DNA of 64,000 nt from Notamacropus eugenii (GCF_028372415.1 NC_092875.1:405803239-405867238); one strand, 5' to 3'; positions 20,403 through 32,285 are shown, numbered from the stretch's first letter. A program made the numbers and translations. The notes: generated by a model from the sequence alone, not told the origin.

Positions 20403-21939
20403 CAGTACCCCCAGGCAACCCTCTCTGTCACCTTGTACCATGACTGCCTTTCATAGGAGGATGCTCCTACAGGAAAAAGAGCAAGTGATTTTCAGGGTAA
20501 AAAAGTGAAAGAGGATAGTAAAACATGTGATTAGAGCAGCAGAAACCAGCTGTGGGGTGATCACTGAAAAATGGGAGCTTCCTGAAGGGCGCCTGAAGCA
20601 TCTCTGGAGCCAGAGACTGGATTTCCTGCCAGTCCTCCTTCTTTGTCCTCTTTTGTTTTTTTAGTTTTGCCACAGGAGGAACATTTTTCATGAAATGGGG
20701 AAGCAATAGTGCTTAGTGTTGGGGGCCCCCACAGGAAAACTTGGTCTTTAATTCTATTTACTCTAAGACCTAATGCCACGGGAGAGCTAAGAAGGCTGCC
20801 TACGGGGCATGCAGCTGCAGAGGCTGCATGTGCACAGTCGGGTGACCTAAATGGCCATGTTTTTCTTTGCCCTTGAGCAAGAGCCACAAGGGAGAACTGC
20901 CCTCAGTGAGGCCGTGAGAGACCCAGAGGAGCAGACTGTGAGGGCTCTGTCTGTCCCTTCCCCCGCCCCAGCCGAGCCCTGAGCCCTGGCAGGAAGTAGC
21001 AGGGCAGCGGATGCTGGAGGCATGAAAAGGCTGCTGTCGCTTATCTACAGGGCTGGGGAGAGGGAGGAAGGGCTTTTCTGTGTGAGCAGCTCTGGCTTTG
21101 AAAACTGGGAGGCCAGATGCACTGACACCGTAAACAGCACTTCATGATTTTCTGGGAAGCCAAGGAAAACTTTAGGAGGCGAAGATCATCAGGGCGTCCT
21201 TCCCTTCTCCTTCTCTCCTCCTTCCTTCTCCTCTCCAGCTTGGGAATGCGGTTGGCTAAGGGTCAGCTAGGTCCTTTTTGTAACTGTTTTATAGGCAGGA
21301 AGATGCACAATCTGAGATCAATTCATTCTCTGACTTTTCCTGTGAAGAAGACAGAGCCTGTCTTCCTGTGGATGACCGCCCCCGGAATTCCCAACCCCGA
21401 GTGCATGGCTAGTGTTCCGTTACGGATCAGCTGTGAGACACCCTCCCCCCCAAACCTTCACACGTCCCCCTTCTTCCAGATAAAGCAAACAGATAAAAAG
21501 CTCATTGTGGCCCACTCCGAACCAGCATTTCTGACGAGCAAGTAGGGACCGCTTCTAGAAATGCTGCGGCTCACCCTAACCTCCTGTCTCTGGATGACTG
21601 GATCCACTTGGAGGAAATGGAATTCTGAGAGGATTGTCAGGACTCAGCTCACTGTAGCCTGCTAGGGATTTAGCCCAAGGGTGTATGCTTACTTTTAGTT
21701 TGTTTTTAATAGTAGCTAGATTCGAAAACTCTAATTGAACCTTTTAAATTTTTTAAGGTCATGGTGCTGTTTTTACTGTACGTAAAATTCCTTATTTTTG
21801 TACAGTTTTGTGATTTCCTCATTGAGGGAGGCCTCCTAGTGTGGAAACTCCCTCCACTAATATAGGTCTGCAACTGAACTGTAATTTGGTCTTAGAGAAC
21901 TGGGTGGGGGAAGAAGAGAGCAGGTGGTATGGAGAAGTT
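20403..21939. other. 1.5 kb repeat-free block, GC-richer, possible conserved noncoding DNA
   Basis: No repeat is recognised over 1.5 kb, unusual for this window, and several short stretches are GC-rich (20800-21130). A 133-codon frame at 21144-21545 (+) opens with a hydrophobic run but shows no recognisable domain. The 108-codon frame at 20561-20887 (-) is similar. I do not call either a gene. Promoter or enhancer function is possible but unproven. Confidence 0.3.
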
Positions 21940-22025
21940 AAGTGATTGCCCATGGTTATTCAACCATTGTGTGTTGGAGACCCAGACTGAAACCAAGGTC
22001 TTCTTAACCCAAAGGCTCCATTTGA
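21940..22025 (-). repeat. MIR fragment
   Basis: 'agttaagtgattgcccatggtta' and 'ctgaaaccaaggtcttctta' are diverged reverse MIR blocks. Confidence 0.5.
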
Positions 22026-22714
22026 TAGAGAAGTTAAAAACACTAAATGACCAAATTGACTTTACAGATTGTTCTATTAAATTGCATTTTAAAATCTATG
22101 AGTTAGCTGCCTAGAAGGAAACAGGAAATTCTAGGGGGAAATCTGTTACACTCTGCCATGTGGCTGGATTTCCGATGGAGATGGCGGATAGGGGTACAAT
22201 GTGATTAAATCTATTTCCTCTCCGATGTCTATGACAAGTACATCCCTGTGATAGGGAAAGTGCAGATGTCGGAGCCTCACCAAAACTTGACTTATGAGCT
22301 AATGACTCTTAGCCTTTGAGGAATTACAAGTCATGAATGAGGCCATTCATGGGCAAGCAGTAGAATGGGGATGTTGCTCCTTTCCATAGCGTTGACAGTC
22401 TTTCGTAACTGATCACACTGACTTCCTTTGCATATCCCATAAAACTAAATCAACCCCACCCATCTTGCGTGCATCTGAACGGATCTGTGTTGACCTGTTG
22501 GAGCCAGAAGATGCATCCAAGAGGAGCTATGCTGTGTTTAGAATGTTTCCTGGTTTTACACCCTTCCAAAATGCATACTTTTTTTGTAACGTGGAGTAAT
22601 TTCTTAACAAGATTTCCATCTAACCAGCCATGGATCTTCCCTGACACTCATTTTGAAACCCTTTATTCTTTTTCCTATGCTTAGTTTCCAGTTCTAGAGT
22701 CTGGGCTAGGGCAA
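22026..22714. other. no gene seen; single-copy-like sequence
   Basis: Complementary frames 22450-22647 (-) and 22469-22684 (+) overlap; neither is convincing. Confidence 0.35.
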
Positions 22715-22830
22715 TGCTGTGATTCAGTGTTATAGCTAGTATTTGAGTCAGCAGATCTTGCTCTGGTGGGCAAGTGACAACCTCTCTGAGCCTCAGTTCC
22801 CTCAGTTGTAAAATGGGGATATGGCTTACA
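22715..22830 (+). repeat. MIR fragment
   Basis: 'ggcaagtgacaacctctctgagcctcagttccctcagttgtaaaatgggga'. Confidence 0.75.
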
Positions 22831-22837
22831 AATGTGC

Positions 22838-22935
22838 CATATGTGTATTTGTGTGTGTATGTGCACACATACATATAGGTATATATGTATATACTCTATG
22901 ACTATATATGTGGTTTGTGTATATGTCCACGTTCA
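22838..22935. repeat. (GT)/(TA) microsatellite
   Basis: 'gtgtatttgtgtgtgtatgtgcacacatacata' and following TA-rich bases. Confidence 0.85.
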
Positions 22936-23030
22936 TATATCTACAGAACAGAGATTGTGATTTTGCTGGTTTAAGGAATTCCCTAATGAGAAAAAACTCC
23001 CTCTACCAATGCAGTCTTAAGAGAATAGAC

Positions 23031-23256
23031 TGGAGAGGGAGTATCAAACTCAAATAGACTCAAATAGACATAAATGATATATAAGAATCCCTACAGTCCA
23101 TATATTGACTTAGAAAACCATGTTTACATTTTCTGTGTTCCATTGTAAATTCAATTATTTTGCTAAATATTTCCCAATTATATTTAAATCTGATTTGAGC
23201 AGTACTCCAGGGTGTTGTGAGCACCCACAGGATATAAACATGTTTGACATCTCTGG
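23031..23256. mobile_element. hAT-type nonautonomous transposon, degraded
   Basis: The ends 'gagtatcaaactcaaatag' and 'tgtttgacatctctgg' form an inverted pair, as in hAT elements starting CAGAGGTGTCAAAC. The inside keeps 'catatattgacttagaaaacca' and 'ttgctaaatatttcccaatta'. No coding capacity. This is a different family from the foldback MITE. Confidence 0.55.
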
Positions 23257-23404
23257 AATGGAGAGTGGAGACTTTAGGTAACTAGTTTCAGGATTTCAGA
23301 GCCGTTATGTGTTCTATGAGAAAAGACTTTAACTCAGGTATCTTGGTTCTGAGTGAGGAATTCTGTCAATTACCACCATGCTGCCTCTCTTACCCATACA
23401 AATG

Positions 23405-23523
23405 CATACACACACACATAACAACATATATATATCTATGTGTGTGTCAGTATATATGTATATATGTTAGATCTGCTGATTCCACTCCTATATATATGAA
23501 TGTAAAATCTTTTATGTGTATAC

Positions 23524-23570
<47 letters not shown>

Positions 23571-23780
23571 ATACATATATAAATTATATGTTGGGAGATT
23601 TTAACTGGACAAGTGACCTGAGTTATATATGTGTGTATGTAGATATATGTATATATACATGTATATTATATATAATATACACACACTTGTGTTAGTGTTT
23701 ATGTATGTGTATATATGCACATATATATGTATATGCATACCTACATTTGTATATATACACTGACATAATACATCTATACA
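23405..23780. repeat. compound (CA)/(TA) microsatellite
   Basis: It includes an uninterrupted (TA) run of over 20 units at about 23528-23575, a candidate unstable or cruciform-forming site. Frames at 23307-23582 and 23601-23876 arise from it. Confidence 0.9.
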
Positions 23781-23894
23781 TTTTATGTCATTTATTTTAA
23801 CTGGTCCAGTGACATTGTTCTTGAGAGCTAGCAATAAGGAATTTCCTCTACCAAAGCAAATGGGTTCTTCCTTCACCGTTAATAATCCTAGTTT

Positions 23895-24012
23895 ATTAGG
23901 GCATTGAAAAGTTAAGTTACTTGCCTGGGGTCACATAGCCAGCGTATGTCAGAGGTAGAATATGAACCCAGGTTGCCCAGACTCTGAGAGTCATATCTCC
24001 ATCCACTATGCT
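23895..24012 (-). repeat. MIR fragment
   Basis: 'agttaagttacttgcctggggtcacatagccagcgtatgtcagagg' and 'tgaacccaggttgcccagactc'. Confidence 0.75.
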
Positions 24013-24342
24013 TCTATGTTCACTACCTACATCAAAGGCTGAAGGAGGAAGTACTTGAAAGAACTTTGAGCTCTTTATAAACATGATCAGTTTTTACCTG
24101 ATCAGGAATCCCCAAGTGGGAAATTATAAACTTCAGAACCAAAGATGTTTAGATTCTGAGTAGTCCCATGGAAAAAATATTTTACATTTAAGCATCAGTT
24201 TCCAGCCTCTGCACAGGGTTGTTCGGTTAAATCCAATAAATATTTTCCCTTGCTTGCCATATTTCTCTTCTTGATCAAGTAGTTACTGCTTCAAGTGGTT
24301 TCTAGATCTTTTGGTCTCCTTAGTGACCGATTTGCATTGGAT
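24013..24342. other. no gene seen; single-copy-like sequence
   Basis: No feature recognised. Confidence 0.35.
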
Positions 24343-24653
24343 GCGTGTGTTTGTCCTTTATTGCCCAAAGAAGATCATGCCATCAGAGAAATGATGACAT
24401 GACTTGCACTTGACTTTGTTTTGAGTGAGGGAAGGCTCTGCAGGTCATCAGCCTCACGTTTCCTCCAGAGCCATCTGAATCCAGTGACCAGATATTCATC
24501 AGGATGACTGGAGATGACTCAGGTTGAGGCAACTGGTGTTAAGTGACTTGCCCAAGGTCACACAGCTAGTAAGTATCTGAGGTGAGATGTGAACTCAGGT
24601 CCTCCTGACTCCTGCACTGGTGCTCTATCCACTGCACCACCTACCTGCCCCTT
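24343..24653 (-). mobile_element. composite SINE (tRNA head plus family C tail), full length
   Basis: On the minus strand it reads head 'ggggcaggtaggtggtgcagtgg', core 'gagttcacatctcacctcag', then a 170-bp tail with 'cagatggctctggaggaaa' and 'caaaacaaagtcaagtgcaagtc'. The tail differs from the BovB-like tail of the Mar-1 SINEs. Confidence 0.9.
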
Positions 24654-24849
24654 TGTGTTGGATAAACTTTATTAGGATATGGTTTTAGGTTGTATACATG
24701 CTCTAACCCCTAGTAGAAAGTAAAATCTTCAAGTATTGTTTTATCTTGGTCTTTGTTGACCCTTGTGCTTAGGACAATATTTTACTCCTTTTCTGTTTGT
24801 TTGTTTTGGTTTTGACCTAGGTTCACCAGTGATTCCATTGGCTAGGGTC

Positions 24850-25000
24850 CATCAGATATTTAGTAGCTGTGTGACCCTGGGAAAATCACCTAACCCTGTT
24901 TGCCTCAGTTTTCTCATCTGTAAAATGAGTGGAAGAAGAAAATAGCAAACCACTCCAATATCTCTCCCAAGAGAGTCAAACACAACTAAAACAGCTGAAA
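24850..25000 (+). mobile_element. Mar-1-type SINE, 5'-truncated
   Basis: It begins at 'tagtagctgtgtgaccctggg' and continues to the tail 'ccactccaatatctctcccaagag' and 'caaacacaactaaaacagctga'. Confidence 0.8.
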
Positions 25001-25094
25001 CTGGAAATCCCATTGAGGAGACTCCTGATACCAATGGAGATGGTTAATAGTTTTCCTATTTATATAGTCTTAGGGAACTACTTGACAGCCTGAG

Positions 25095-25205
25095 AGATTT
25101 AAGTTTGAAGTGATTTCTCCTGGGTCACACAACCAGTATGCAATAAAGGTGAGGATTAAACCAAGGGCTTCTGGACCCTGTATTCCTTGTGCTACACTGC
25201 CCCTC
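25095..25205 (-). repeat. MIR fragment
   Basis: 'ctcctgggtcacacaaccagtatgc' and 'ttgtgctacactgcccc' are reverse SINE blocks. Confidence 0.6.
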
Positions 25206-26079
25206 AAACTAGTTTCCATAGGTTGTTTGAGTGTCGGGTGGGCAAGATCAATGTAGCCACCTGTCTTGTCTAAACTATTCAGGAGTCCAGTTGTGTCTCT
25301 CTCACTACACAGAATATTATAATAATCATGTAATGAAGAAGGAGAGAAACCCAAAGTTCACAGGGAGCTTAAGAAAAAGTCAGGTTAAGGTCACAAAGAG
25401 AATTGGTGCCAGCACTAGAAATAAGATCCAGGTCTTGGGATGGCTAGCCTATCACTCTTGCCTCTACGGAGAACTGCCCCCTTAGTGTAACCAGAGCCAG
25501 GCTTTACTTCAGGCAAGAGCAAGGAAGGCATTTTTTTAAGCGCAGATGTTGTCTCAAACTGAAACCAAGGGACCATCTAATTGGCCTAACACCAAGTGTT
25601 TTGATTGGGGGTGGAGGGGCACCAGGGTGGCTGAATTCAGTTTTTCCGGCACTACTACGGGTCCTTGGGCTGACCTTGGCCTGAATGTTTAACAAAACCC
25701 TGAAAGGGAAAGGCATAACCTGAAAAGACAAAGTAAGAAAGGAACTTTCACTCTCTCACTGTCCAGGTTTCTGATTTCTAAGTTCTGACTTGCAAGTTAT
25801 TTGGACTCCTGGGTATTGGAGAAGTAATGTCGTTTGGATGCTTATGGAGGGTTTCATTCTTTTACAAGAGGCGGACATCATTCCCTTGCAACCTGTCAAA
25901 GAGGCTTTGTTGTTTGGTGGAATTGCTCATTGTTCTGTTGCCATTACTAATGCTTCTTCAGTAAAAGTTAATTCCTGCCTTCGGAAGAAGCTAAGTTTGC
26001 TGTTAGGGGACTAAGAGGGGCAGAGTGAGAACTTTGTGAATGAGGTGGTCACAGGACCTGATTGGAAACTTATTGGTAG
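25206..26079. other. no gene seen; single-copy-like sequence
   Basis: A weak MIR-like stretch sits at 25378-25465. Frames at 25504-25731 (-) and 25790-26014 (+) have no recognisable domain. Confidence 0.35.
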
Positions 26080-26315
26080 TATAATATTAATAATATTTCT
26101 ATAATGACTTAATTTTTGCAAAGTGCTTTGCATGTCTCATTTTAGCTTTGCAACAACTCTGTGAGGTAGGTGCTATTATTATCCCTATTTTATAGAAGAG
26201 GAAACCGAGTCAAGTTAAGTGATTGGTCCAGGGTCATACAACTCGTAAGGGTCTGAGACAGTGTTTGAACTCGTCTTCTTAACACCGAATCCAATACTCT
26301 ACCCACTGCAGTGTC
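26080..26315 (-). repeat. MIR, near full length
   Basis: 'caaagtgctttgcatgtctcattttagctttgcaacaactctgtgaggtaggtgctattattatcccta' and 'gtcatacaactcgtaagggtctgag'. Confidence 0.9.
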
Positions 26316-26689
26316 TATTTACTGCCACAATAAGTCAACAAAGTATTGTATTTGGGAAACAAAGTGTTTCCCACCAAACTAATTTACCCATGTCAGGAAC
26401 AGGTAGCCTTGATATACGTATGTCGCCAATGAAATGAGTAGTAAGATTCTTGTTCCTTCATTCATTCAACAAATAGCCACCATAATAGCATGGGATATTC
26501 TATGATGTATAGAACATAGATCCTGGTATTGCAGAGTGGAGGGATATTAGACATGCCTACAAACTTTTGGGATACAAGTCTGAATGTGACAAATGGGACA
26601 TAAAAGATGTAAAATGTTATAGAAATTCAGAGGAAAGAGAGAATATACCCAGCTATTGAGTTCAGGGAAGACTTTGTAGAGAGGCAGAT
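26316..26689. other. no gene seen
   Basis: No feature recognised. Confidence 0.35.
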
Positions 26690-27330
26690 TAATTAATCAA
26701 TAATTTATTGAGCTCTTACTATAAGCCAAGCAGTGGTCTGAATACTGGGGATGCAAATACAAACAAGTCTCTGCCCTCAAGGAGTTAATATTCCAAGGGG
26801 AAGAGTTTGGTGGAGGCCTGATTCTTGGCAAGAAGAGATGAAAGTTCAATTATCAAAACCAGGGAACCAGGAGCAGACTCCAAGGCTGGGAGTGGGGGTG
26901 GGGGACGATGGGAGACAGGGGAAGATGAGGATGATAATGAGGTTGCATCAGAGCTTTGCCTTGGAGGATGGAAAGAATTTTCCCTGCTCAAAGTGTAGGA
27001 GTGAACACCATTCTAGGTGGAGGGATTAGTGCAAACAAAATCAAAGGAGTGAGAAATCCATTCCATTCCGGTAGAAAATGCATGTTGAGTAGTGGAAGGC
27101 TGAAAATTAGGTTAGAGCCACATGGGAAAGTCTGGAATGGTTGGCTAAGGAATTGGGATTTTTATCATGAAGTAATGGGGAGCTGTTGAACCTTTTTGAT
27201 CAGGGAAGATCTGAGTTGCCCTTCAGAACTGGGCAGAATGGGCAGAATGAATTTGATGAAGGCAAGGAGGCTGATTGAGGAAGGGCCGGTAAGAAGCTTC
27301 AGTAATTCAGGATAGAAGGAATAAAAGCCT
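26690..27330 (+). repeat. ancient interspersed repeat, long copy
   Basis: Begins with 'attgagctcttactataagccaagcagtggtctg' and 'ctctgccctcaaggagttaat'. The middle contains 'ggaattgggatttttatcatgaagtaatggggagctgttgaa', then 'gatcagggaagatctga'. The same order occurs at 51.5-52.1 kb. Frames at 26751-27189 fall within it and are not genes. Confidence 0.55.
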
Positions 27331-27985
27331 GAGCTGGGATGGTCATGGCAGGATGGAAATCAGAATTTCAGGCTAGTCTTAGTTAATGCTCTTAGAGAAA
27401 TGCTGAGAGATGCTCAAGGTTTATTGTGCTGTGCAACCCATCTTGGCCATGTAATATGAAGCCGAGAAAGGGAGGTAGGGATGAATTGGTTATAGGATGT
27501 TTCCTGCAACACTTTTTATCCTTTCGATAGAAAGATTCAGGATGTCCAGTGGGCTTGTAATATCAGATGATACCGGGATTACTTGAGTTGTAATGATTAG
27601 GCAGCAACAAGTAGCTTCTTAGTTTAGAAAATCCATCATTTTGAGACATACACAGGGAAGTTTTCTTAATATTCAAATATTGAATGCATCTCACAGGTTT
27701 CCATTACTGGGAAAAATCCTAATTTGTGATGCTTGAGTAAGTTGCAGGCTTTGCAACTTCGTTCTCTGTGTGAGTTCCACATGATCAGTCTTTCCTATGC
27801 AGAATGAAGTCTTGGCCTTCTACCACAACTACAGTTGACCAGTCAATAACCCCTTCAAATCCCAATGGTACGTACATAGCTCTTTGGTACTTTTTGTGAG
27901 AGGGGTCTATTGTTCCATATGCTTTACAACTATATTCCTACACTGGGGACAACTTCTAATGCTTCTTTTCTTACTTCCCCACAAT
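27331..27985. other. no gene seen; single-copy-like sequence
   Basis: No feature recognised. Confidence 0.35.
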
Positions 27986-28070
27986 GATCTCAATTCAATT
28001 CAATAAGTGCCTTCCTCATACAAAGCGCTGTATGGAAAAGGCCCTGTTCTCAAGGGGCTCACATTTTACC
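27986..28070 (+). repeat. ancient interspersed repeat, short fragment
   Basis: 'aattcaattcaataagtgccttcctcatacaaagcgctgtatgg' and 'ccctgttctcaaggggctcac'. Confidence 0.5.
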
Positions 28071-28204
28071 GGAAAGATGCAGTGCCCAACATCTCAACAT
28101 CATCCACTTTAGTGGCCTTATGTCCAATGTATGTTTGGGAAGTTAATAGTTGATACTTAAGACTTAGAATCTTCTTCATACTTTGTGAGTTCAAGGATCT
28201 GATC

Positions 28205-28495
28205 TTTCTCAGTGTTCCCAATTGATTGTGTGATATGGGAGACTCTGGCACAGGACTGCTCATCATGGTGTGCCCACATCAGAAAAGGTCCTGTGCCCTA
28301 TATGCAAAGCAGAATTGAATCAGCACAAAGGACATGTAGGATGCACAAATTTGGAGTAATCAAAATGTTCACCAAAAACCAAATGTTCACACGCACTATG
28401 TGCCTAATCTGTGGTAGAGCATCCCAAGCTTGGATTGGACCTCACTTTATCGTAGTAATGTCATTTTGATCCTCTTCAAGAAGGAGGGACCACAA
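28205..28495 (+). pseudogene. C-terminal end and 3' tail of a LINE (RTE-like?), decayed
   Basis: The frame at 28212-28469 reads WCAHIRKG and QSRIESAQR, then CLICGRASQAWIG. This resembles the 'W..HI..G...YE..R...A...R' plus 'CP.CGR.F..RIG..SH' C-terminus found in some LINE ORFs; the second half of the finger is lost. The DNA then ends with 'gtcattttgatcctcttcaagaaggagggacca', closely matching the last bases of the family C and composite SINE tails. I infer that it is the partner LINE of that SINE. The clade name is uncertain. Confidence 0.5.
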
Positions 28496-28962
28496 CCAAC
28501 CAACCTAATGTAGATCACAGTGTATTACTAGGTACCACTCAATAGAGGGCTGGCCTTCAGGTAAGAAAGGCTTAGGTTCAAATTCTAACTCACAGAAACT
28601 ATGAAACTCCCATACCAATGAAATCACAGACAGGAATGGAGAAAAATGCATGTCACTGTTGACAAGGCATGTTACCACTTTACTTTTCTCACCTATAAAA
28701 TGAAAGGATCACCAAGAACCCTTCCAGTGGCAAAATACTGTGCTTCCTGAATCCACTGAATTACTGGAGTCCTTTGGTGAGCATCCTAAATCCTGAATCA
28801 ATGAAACAGTATGCTAGGAATTTTCTGCTAAAAATGCTACAAAACAGGAATAACTGAACAATTTCCCTTCCCTTCCCTTCTCTTCCCCTCACTTCCCTTT
28901 CTTTCCCTGTCTTGTCCTTTCCCAAAACCTTAAGCGTACTGTACTCTGAAACTGGGACCCAA
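28496..28962. other. no gene seen; weak MIR and a pyrimidine tract
   Basis: Bases 28585-28730 look like a very diverged MIR. Bases 28861-28920 are a (CCCTT)n-like pyrimidine run. Confidence 0.4.
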
Positions 28963-29380
28963 TGGGCCCCTGCCTAAGGACTCCTCTGGCCCTCCTACCT
29001 TTACAGTGATTATCAATAGTAACTGTTACTATTTCCCTCCCAGCTTGATGTCTTTCTTTTTCTTGGCCTCATTAAAGGGGCCATTCCCTGGCTACTTCTT
29101 AAACAGGCCTATTCAATGAATGGGTGTTGCCTCACTCTAAGTGAGGCCCTGCAAAGATCTTGACCTAAAGGGCCCAAGGTCTCCCAGTGCATCCTGGGTC
29201 ATCTCCAGTCTTCCTGATGAATATCAGGTCACTGGTCCTCCAGATGGCTCTGGAGGAGAAATGAGGCTGGTGACCTGCACAGCCCTCCCTCACTCAAAAC
29301 AAAGTCAAGTGCAAGTAATGTCATTATTTCTCTGATGGGATGGTCTTCTTCAACAATGAAGGATGAACACAATCTGATAT
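28963..29380 (+). mobile_element. family C element, long copy
   Basis: Longer than the SINE tail: it starts well before the shared part with 'cattaaaggggccattccctggctacttcttaaacaggcc' and 'cactctaagtgaggccctgcaaagatcttgacc', then joins 'catcctgggtcatctccagtc' and runs to 'caacaatgaaggatgaacaca'. The same upstream block is seen at 33.7 kb (+) and 59.8 kb (-). It may be the 3' UTR of the parent LINE. Confidence 0.75.
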
Positions 29381-29399
29381 AATACTAGAAATGCTAGCT

Positions 29400-30262
29400 A
29401 GCTATTTATCCAGTACTGACCTCTGTGATGACCTCTAAACCTTCATCTCCAACTACCTAATGAACTTCTCAAATTGTATGTCCTATAGACATCTTCAATG
29501 CAACATATCCAAAAATGATCTCATTACTTTTCTCCTTTAAACCCTCCTCTCTTCCTCATTTCCCTTTGGGTATCCTCATCCTCCCAGTCCCTCAGACTTG
29601 CAACTTAAGTCTCATCCTTTGTTCTTCACTCTTTCTCATTCCCTATATCCAATTCATTGCCAAACTTATCAGTTTGACCTTTGTAACATCTCTCCCATAT
29701 ACCCCTTCTCACCTCTGGCATTGCTACCACTCTGGAACAGGCCCTTGTCACCTTTCACCTGGACTATTGCAGTAGCTTAAGTGGTCCCTCTGCTACAAGT
29801 CTCTTCCCACTCTAGTCCATCATCCACTCAGCTCTCGAAGATCTTCCTAAAGTGCAGATCTGATCATGTTATCCTTCCTACTCAATAAACTCCAGAGGCT
29901 CCGTATTGTCTCCAGGATCAAATGTAAAATTCTCCCTTTGGCAAAACCCTTCATAGGCAGCTTTCTCTTTCTCCCTCCTCTGTTCCAATTATTGCCCTCC
30001 CTGTCTTCCTCTAAGTTCCAACTAAAATCCTACCTTCTATAGGAAGCCTTTCTCAGCCTTTCTTAATTCCAGTGCCTTCCCTCTGTTAATTATTTCCTAC
30101 TTATCCTGTATATACCCGACTTTGTACATATTTGTTTACTTATTGTCTCAACCCCCTCCCATTAGATTTTAGGTTCCTTAAGGGCAGCGACTGTCTTTTG
30201 CCTCTTTTTGTATACTCAGCACTTAGTACGGTGCTTGGCACATAGTAAAAATGTTTGTTGAC
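29400..30262 (+). mobile_element. L2 LINE 3' end, about 860 bp
   Basis: The longest L2 here. It contains 'ggactattgcagtagctta', 'gatctgatcatgttatccttcctactcaataaactccagaggctccgtattgtctccaggatcaaat', 'aggaagcctttctcagc' and the end 'cagcacttagtacggtgcttggcacatagta'. The frames at 29515-29780 lie inside and carry no intact L2 protein. Confidence 0.9.
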
Positions 30263-30269
30263 CTGTTTG

Positions 30270-30372
30270 ACCTTTAGCAGGTCACCTTGACTCATAAAGG
30301 TCTCTAGGCCTCAATGTCCTCATCTATTGATTCAATGATCTTTAAGATCCCTTCCCATTCAAAATTTTATCT
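30270..30372 (+). repeat. MIR-type fragment
   Basis: 'agcaggtcaccttgactcat' and 'gcctcaatgtcctcatctattgattcaatgatctttaagatcccttcc'. Confidence 0.6.
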
Positions 30373-30869
30373 ATTGCTTCACACTAGATAAAAATCATTT
30401 GAGTTCTCTTCCCTATCATATCTCCTCCTCCCTCCTGCCTCCATCCCTTCTCTTCTTGTGTTTCCTTTCTACTTTGCCTTTCCCAAAATTAGAGTCAGTT
30501 CAGATGGCCAGTGCCTGGGACTGAAGTCAGCTCAAATATGATGGGGCACTGGCTGATACTTCATGAAATGAAGATTTAGACTAAGACATGCCTTGACTGA
30601 GGATAGGTTTGCAAAGGCTGAATTGAGTTGTGTTACGGAACCCAGACTGCACTGCCTTTAAAAAATCTCTCCTCAGTGGAGTTCAGTACATTTTACCAGG
30701 GAAGGGGGGCAGTGAGGTGTAAAGGGGAGTAGGTGTATTTAGTTGTACATTCATGAATGATAAGCTCTAATATGACTGGCATAACAGAGGAGTTACTAGG
30801 TGCATCTTCTTACTTCACATGGTTGTAACCCATGCTAAAAATATTGCCAGACTAAACCACATGGTTTTG
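30373..30869. other. no gene seen; single-copy-like sequence
   Basis: No feature recognised. Confidence 0.35.
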
Positions 30870-31068
30870 GGTATAATAGAGGGAAAAATCACTAAATTAG
30901 GATTCAAGAAGCCTGGATTTTATTTATGACTCTGCTGCTAACTTTCTGTGTGACATTAGACAAATTGCTCTCTCTCTCTGAGCCTCACTTTTTTTCATCC
31001 GTAAAACAAGAAGGCAGGGCTAGATCTTTAAAGTTCTCCCAGCTCTGAGATGCTATGATTCTGTGATC
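30870..31068 (+). repeat. MIR
   Basis: 'ctgctgctaactttctgtgtgacattagacaaattgctctctctctctgagcctcac' and 'agttctcccagctctgagatgctatgattctgtga'. Confidence 0.85.
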
Positions 31069-31534
31069 AACCTTTCCTGGAAATGTTGCCACTAAAAATA
31101 CAAGTTAAGTACACCTCCAGGACTTAGCCTGATAAACAGCCTCAGACCACACCTTTTGCATGGCACCAATGGCAGATGCCAATCCAAACAGTGAGTGGGT
31201 GGCTCTGCTTGATACTGTCTGCCAGGGCGCCCTCAGTCCTATCAATTGACATCTTACTCAGGACTGGTTTGGTGAACATGACACCCAGATCAAGCAGCTA
31301 CATGCAGGGGAGCCAGAGGAGAAACACACGGCCCCTCCTGGAACTTCCCTCCATTCATACAAGGAAGTTCAGGAGAAACTTTGGCCTCTTGAAGCAGAAC
31401 CAAGGTATGGAAACCATGTGATCTGTGGTGTCAGACTCAAAGGCAAAAGAAATGTAGGCATCAACACCTAGTTGTAAACACGCGTGTGGAACAGCAAAGG
31501 GACTCAGAGGCCATATTCCCCCAGCCCCAAATAT
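31069..31534. other. no gene seen; single-copy-like sequence
   Basis: Frames at 31176-31421 (+) and 31355-31564 (-) overlap and have no recognised domain. Confidence 0.35.
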
Positions 31535-31645
31535 GCACACATACATACACACACACACTGTCATTCACACATACATACTATATGTGTATACACACTCACA
31601 CACATATACACACGTACACATACACTCGTGCACATATACACACAC
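31535..31645 (+). repeat. (CA)/(CATA) microsatellite
   Basis: 'cacacatacatacacacacacact' and similar sequence to 'cacacacaac'. Confidence 0.9.
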
Positions 31646-31647
31646 AA

Positions 31648-31778
31648 CTTATAGGTGAGAAAACTGAAGCTCAGTAAGACTTAGTGCTTTGCTCGTGGTC
31701 ACAGAGTCACAAAAAACATTAGAAATAGTATTTGAACCCAAAAGCCCTGCCTCCAGAGCCAAGTTCTCACTTTACCAA
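31648..31778 (-). repeat. MIR fragment
   Basis: 'ttataggtgagaaaactgaagctcagtaagactta' and 'atttgaacccaaaagccctgcctccagagcc'. Confidence 0.75.
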
Positions 31779-31899
31779 GCTTTTTCATTCCTTAGTTGAG
31801 GATTTTTTTTTCCTCATGCTCTAGTCCAGAGATGCTGTTCTAAGTGGAAAGAAACAGGAAGCTGATGACTGGGCAGATAGAGAGATGGTAGAGGTGAAT

Positions 31900-32028
31900 A
31901 ACTGGGTTCAATATAAAGCACAGTCACTAAACTTTTCTGGATCTTAGTTTGACCACATGCAAAATAAGGAGATTGAACTCAATGCTTTTAAAGGTCCCTT
32001 CCAGTTCTAAAATTTCATGATTCTGTGG
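31900..32028 (+). repeat. MIR fragment
   Basis: 'actaaacttttctggatcttagtttgacc' and 'ggtcccttccagttctaaaatttcatgattctgtgg'. Confidence 0.7.
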
Positions 32029-32064
32029 GAGATTATTCTGTGATTTGGATGCCAACTATGAGAT

Positions 32065-32285
32065 ATAATCATAATATCTGAAATTTGTATTTCCATTTCA
32101 TGTTTGCAAAATATTTTACATATATTATCTCATTTGATTCTGGGACATAGAAGCTATTATTAACCCCATTTTACAGATAAAGAAACTGAGGCTGAAATTG
32201 AATTACTTGCCCAGATCACTCACACAGCAAATAATCATCTGAGGGAGCATTTGAACTCGTCTTCCTGACTGCATTTTCAGGAATA
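32065..32285 (-). repeat. MIR, near full length
   Basis: 'tattatctcatttgattctgggacatagaagctattattaaccccattttacagataaagaaactgaggct' and 'atttgaactcgtcttcctgactgc'. Confidence 0.85.

Noticed and set aside
21144..21545. 133-codon frame with a hydrophobic run near the start, like a signal peptide
   Set aside because: No recognised domain, no flanking splice or promoter signals that I can defend, and the leucine run comes from a CTTCTC-type stretch.
23405..23876. 91-codon frames rich in Tyr/Ile
   Set aside because: They are translations of the (TA)n microsatellite.
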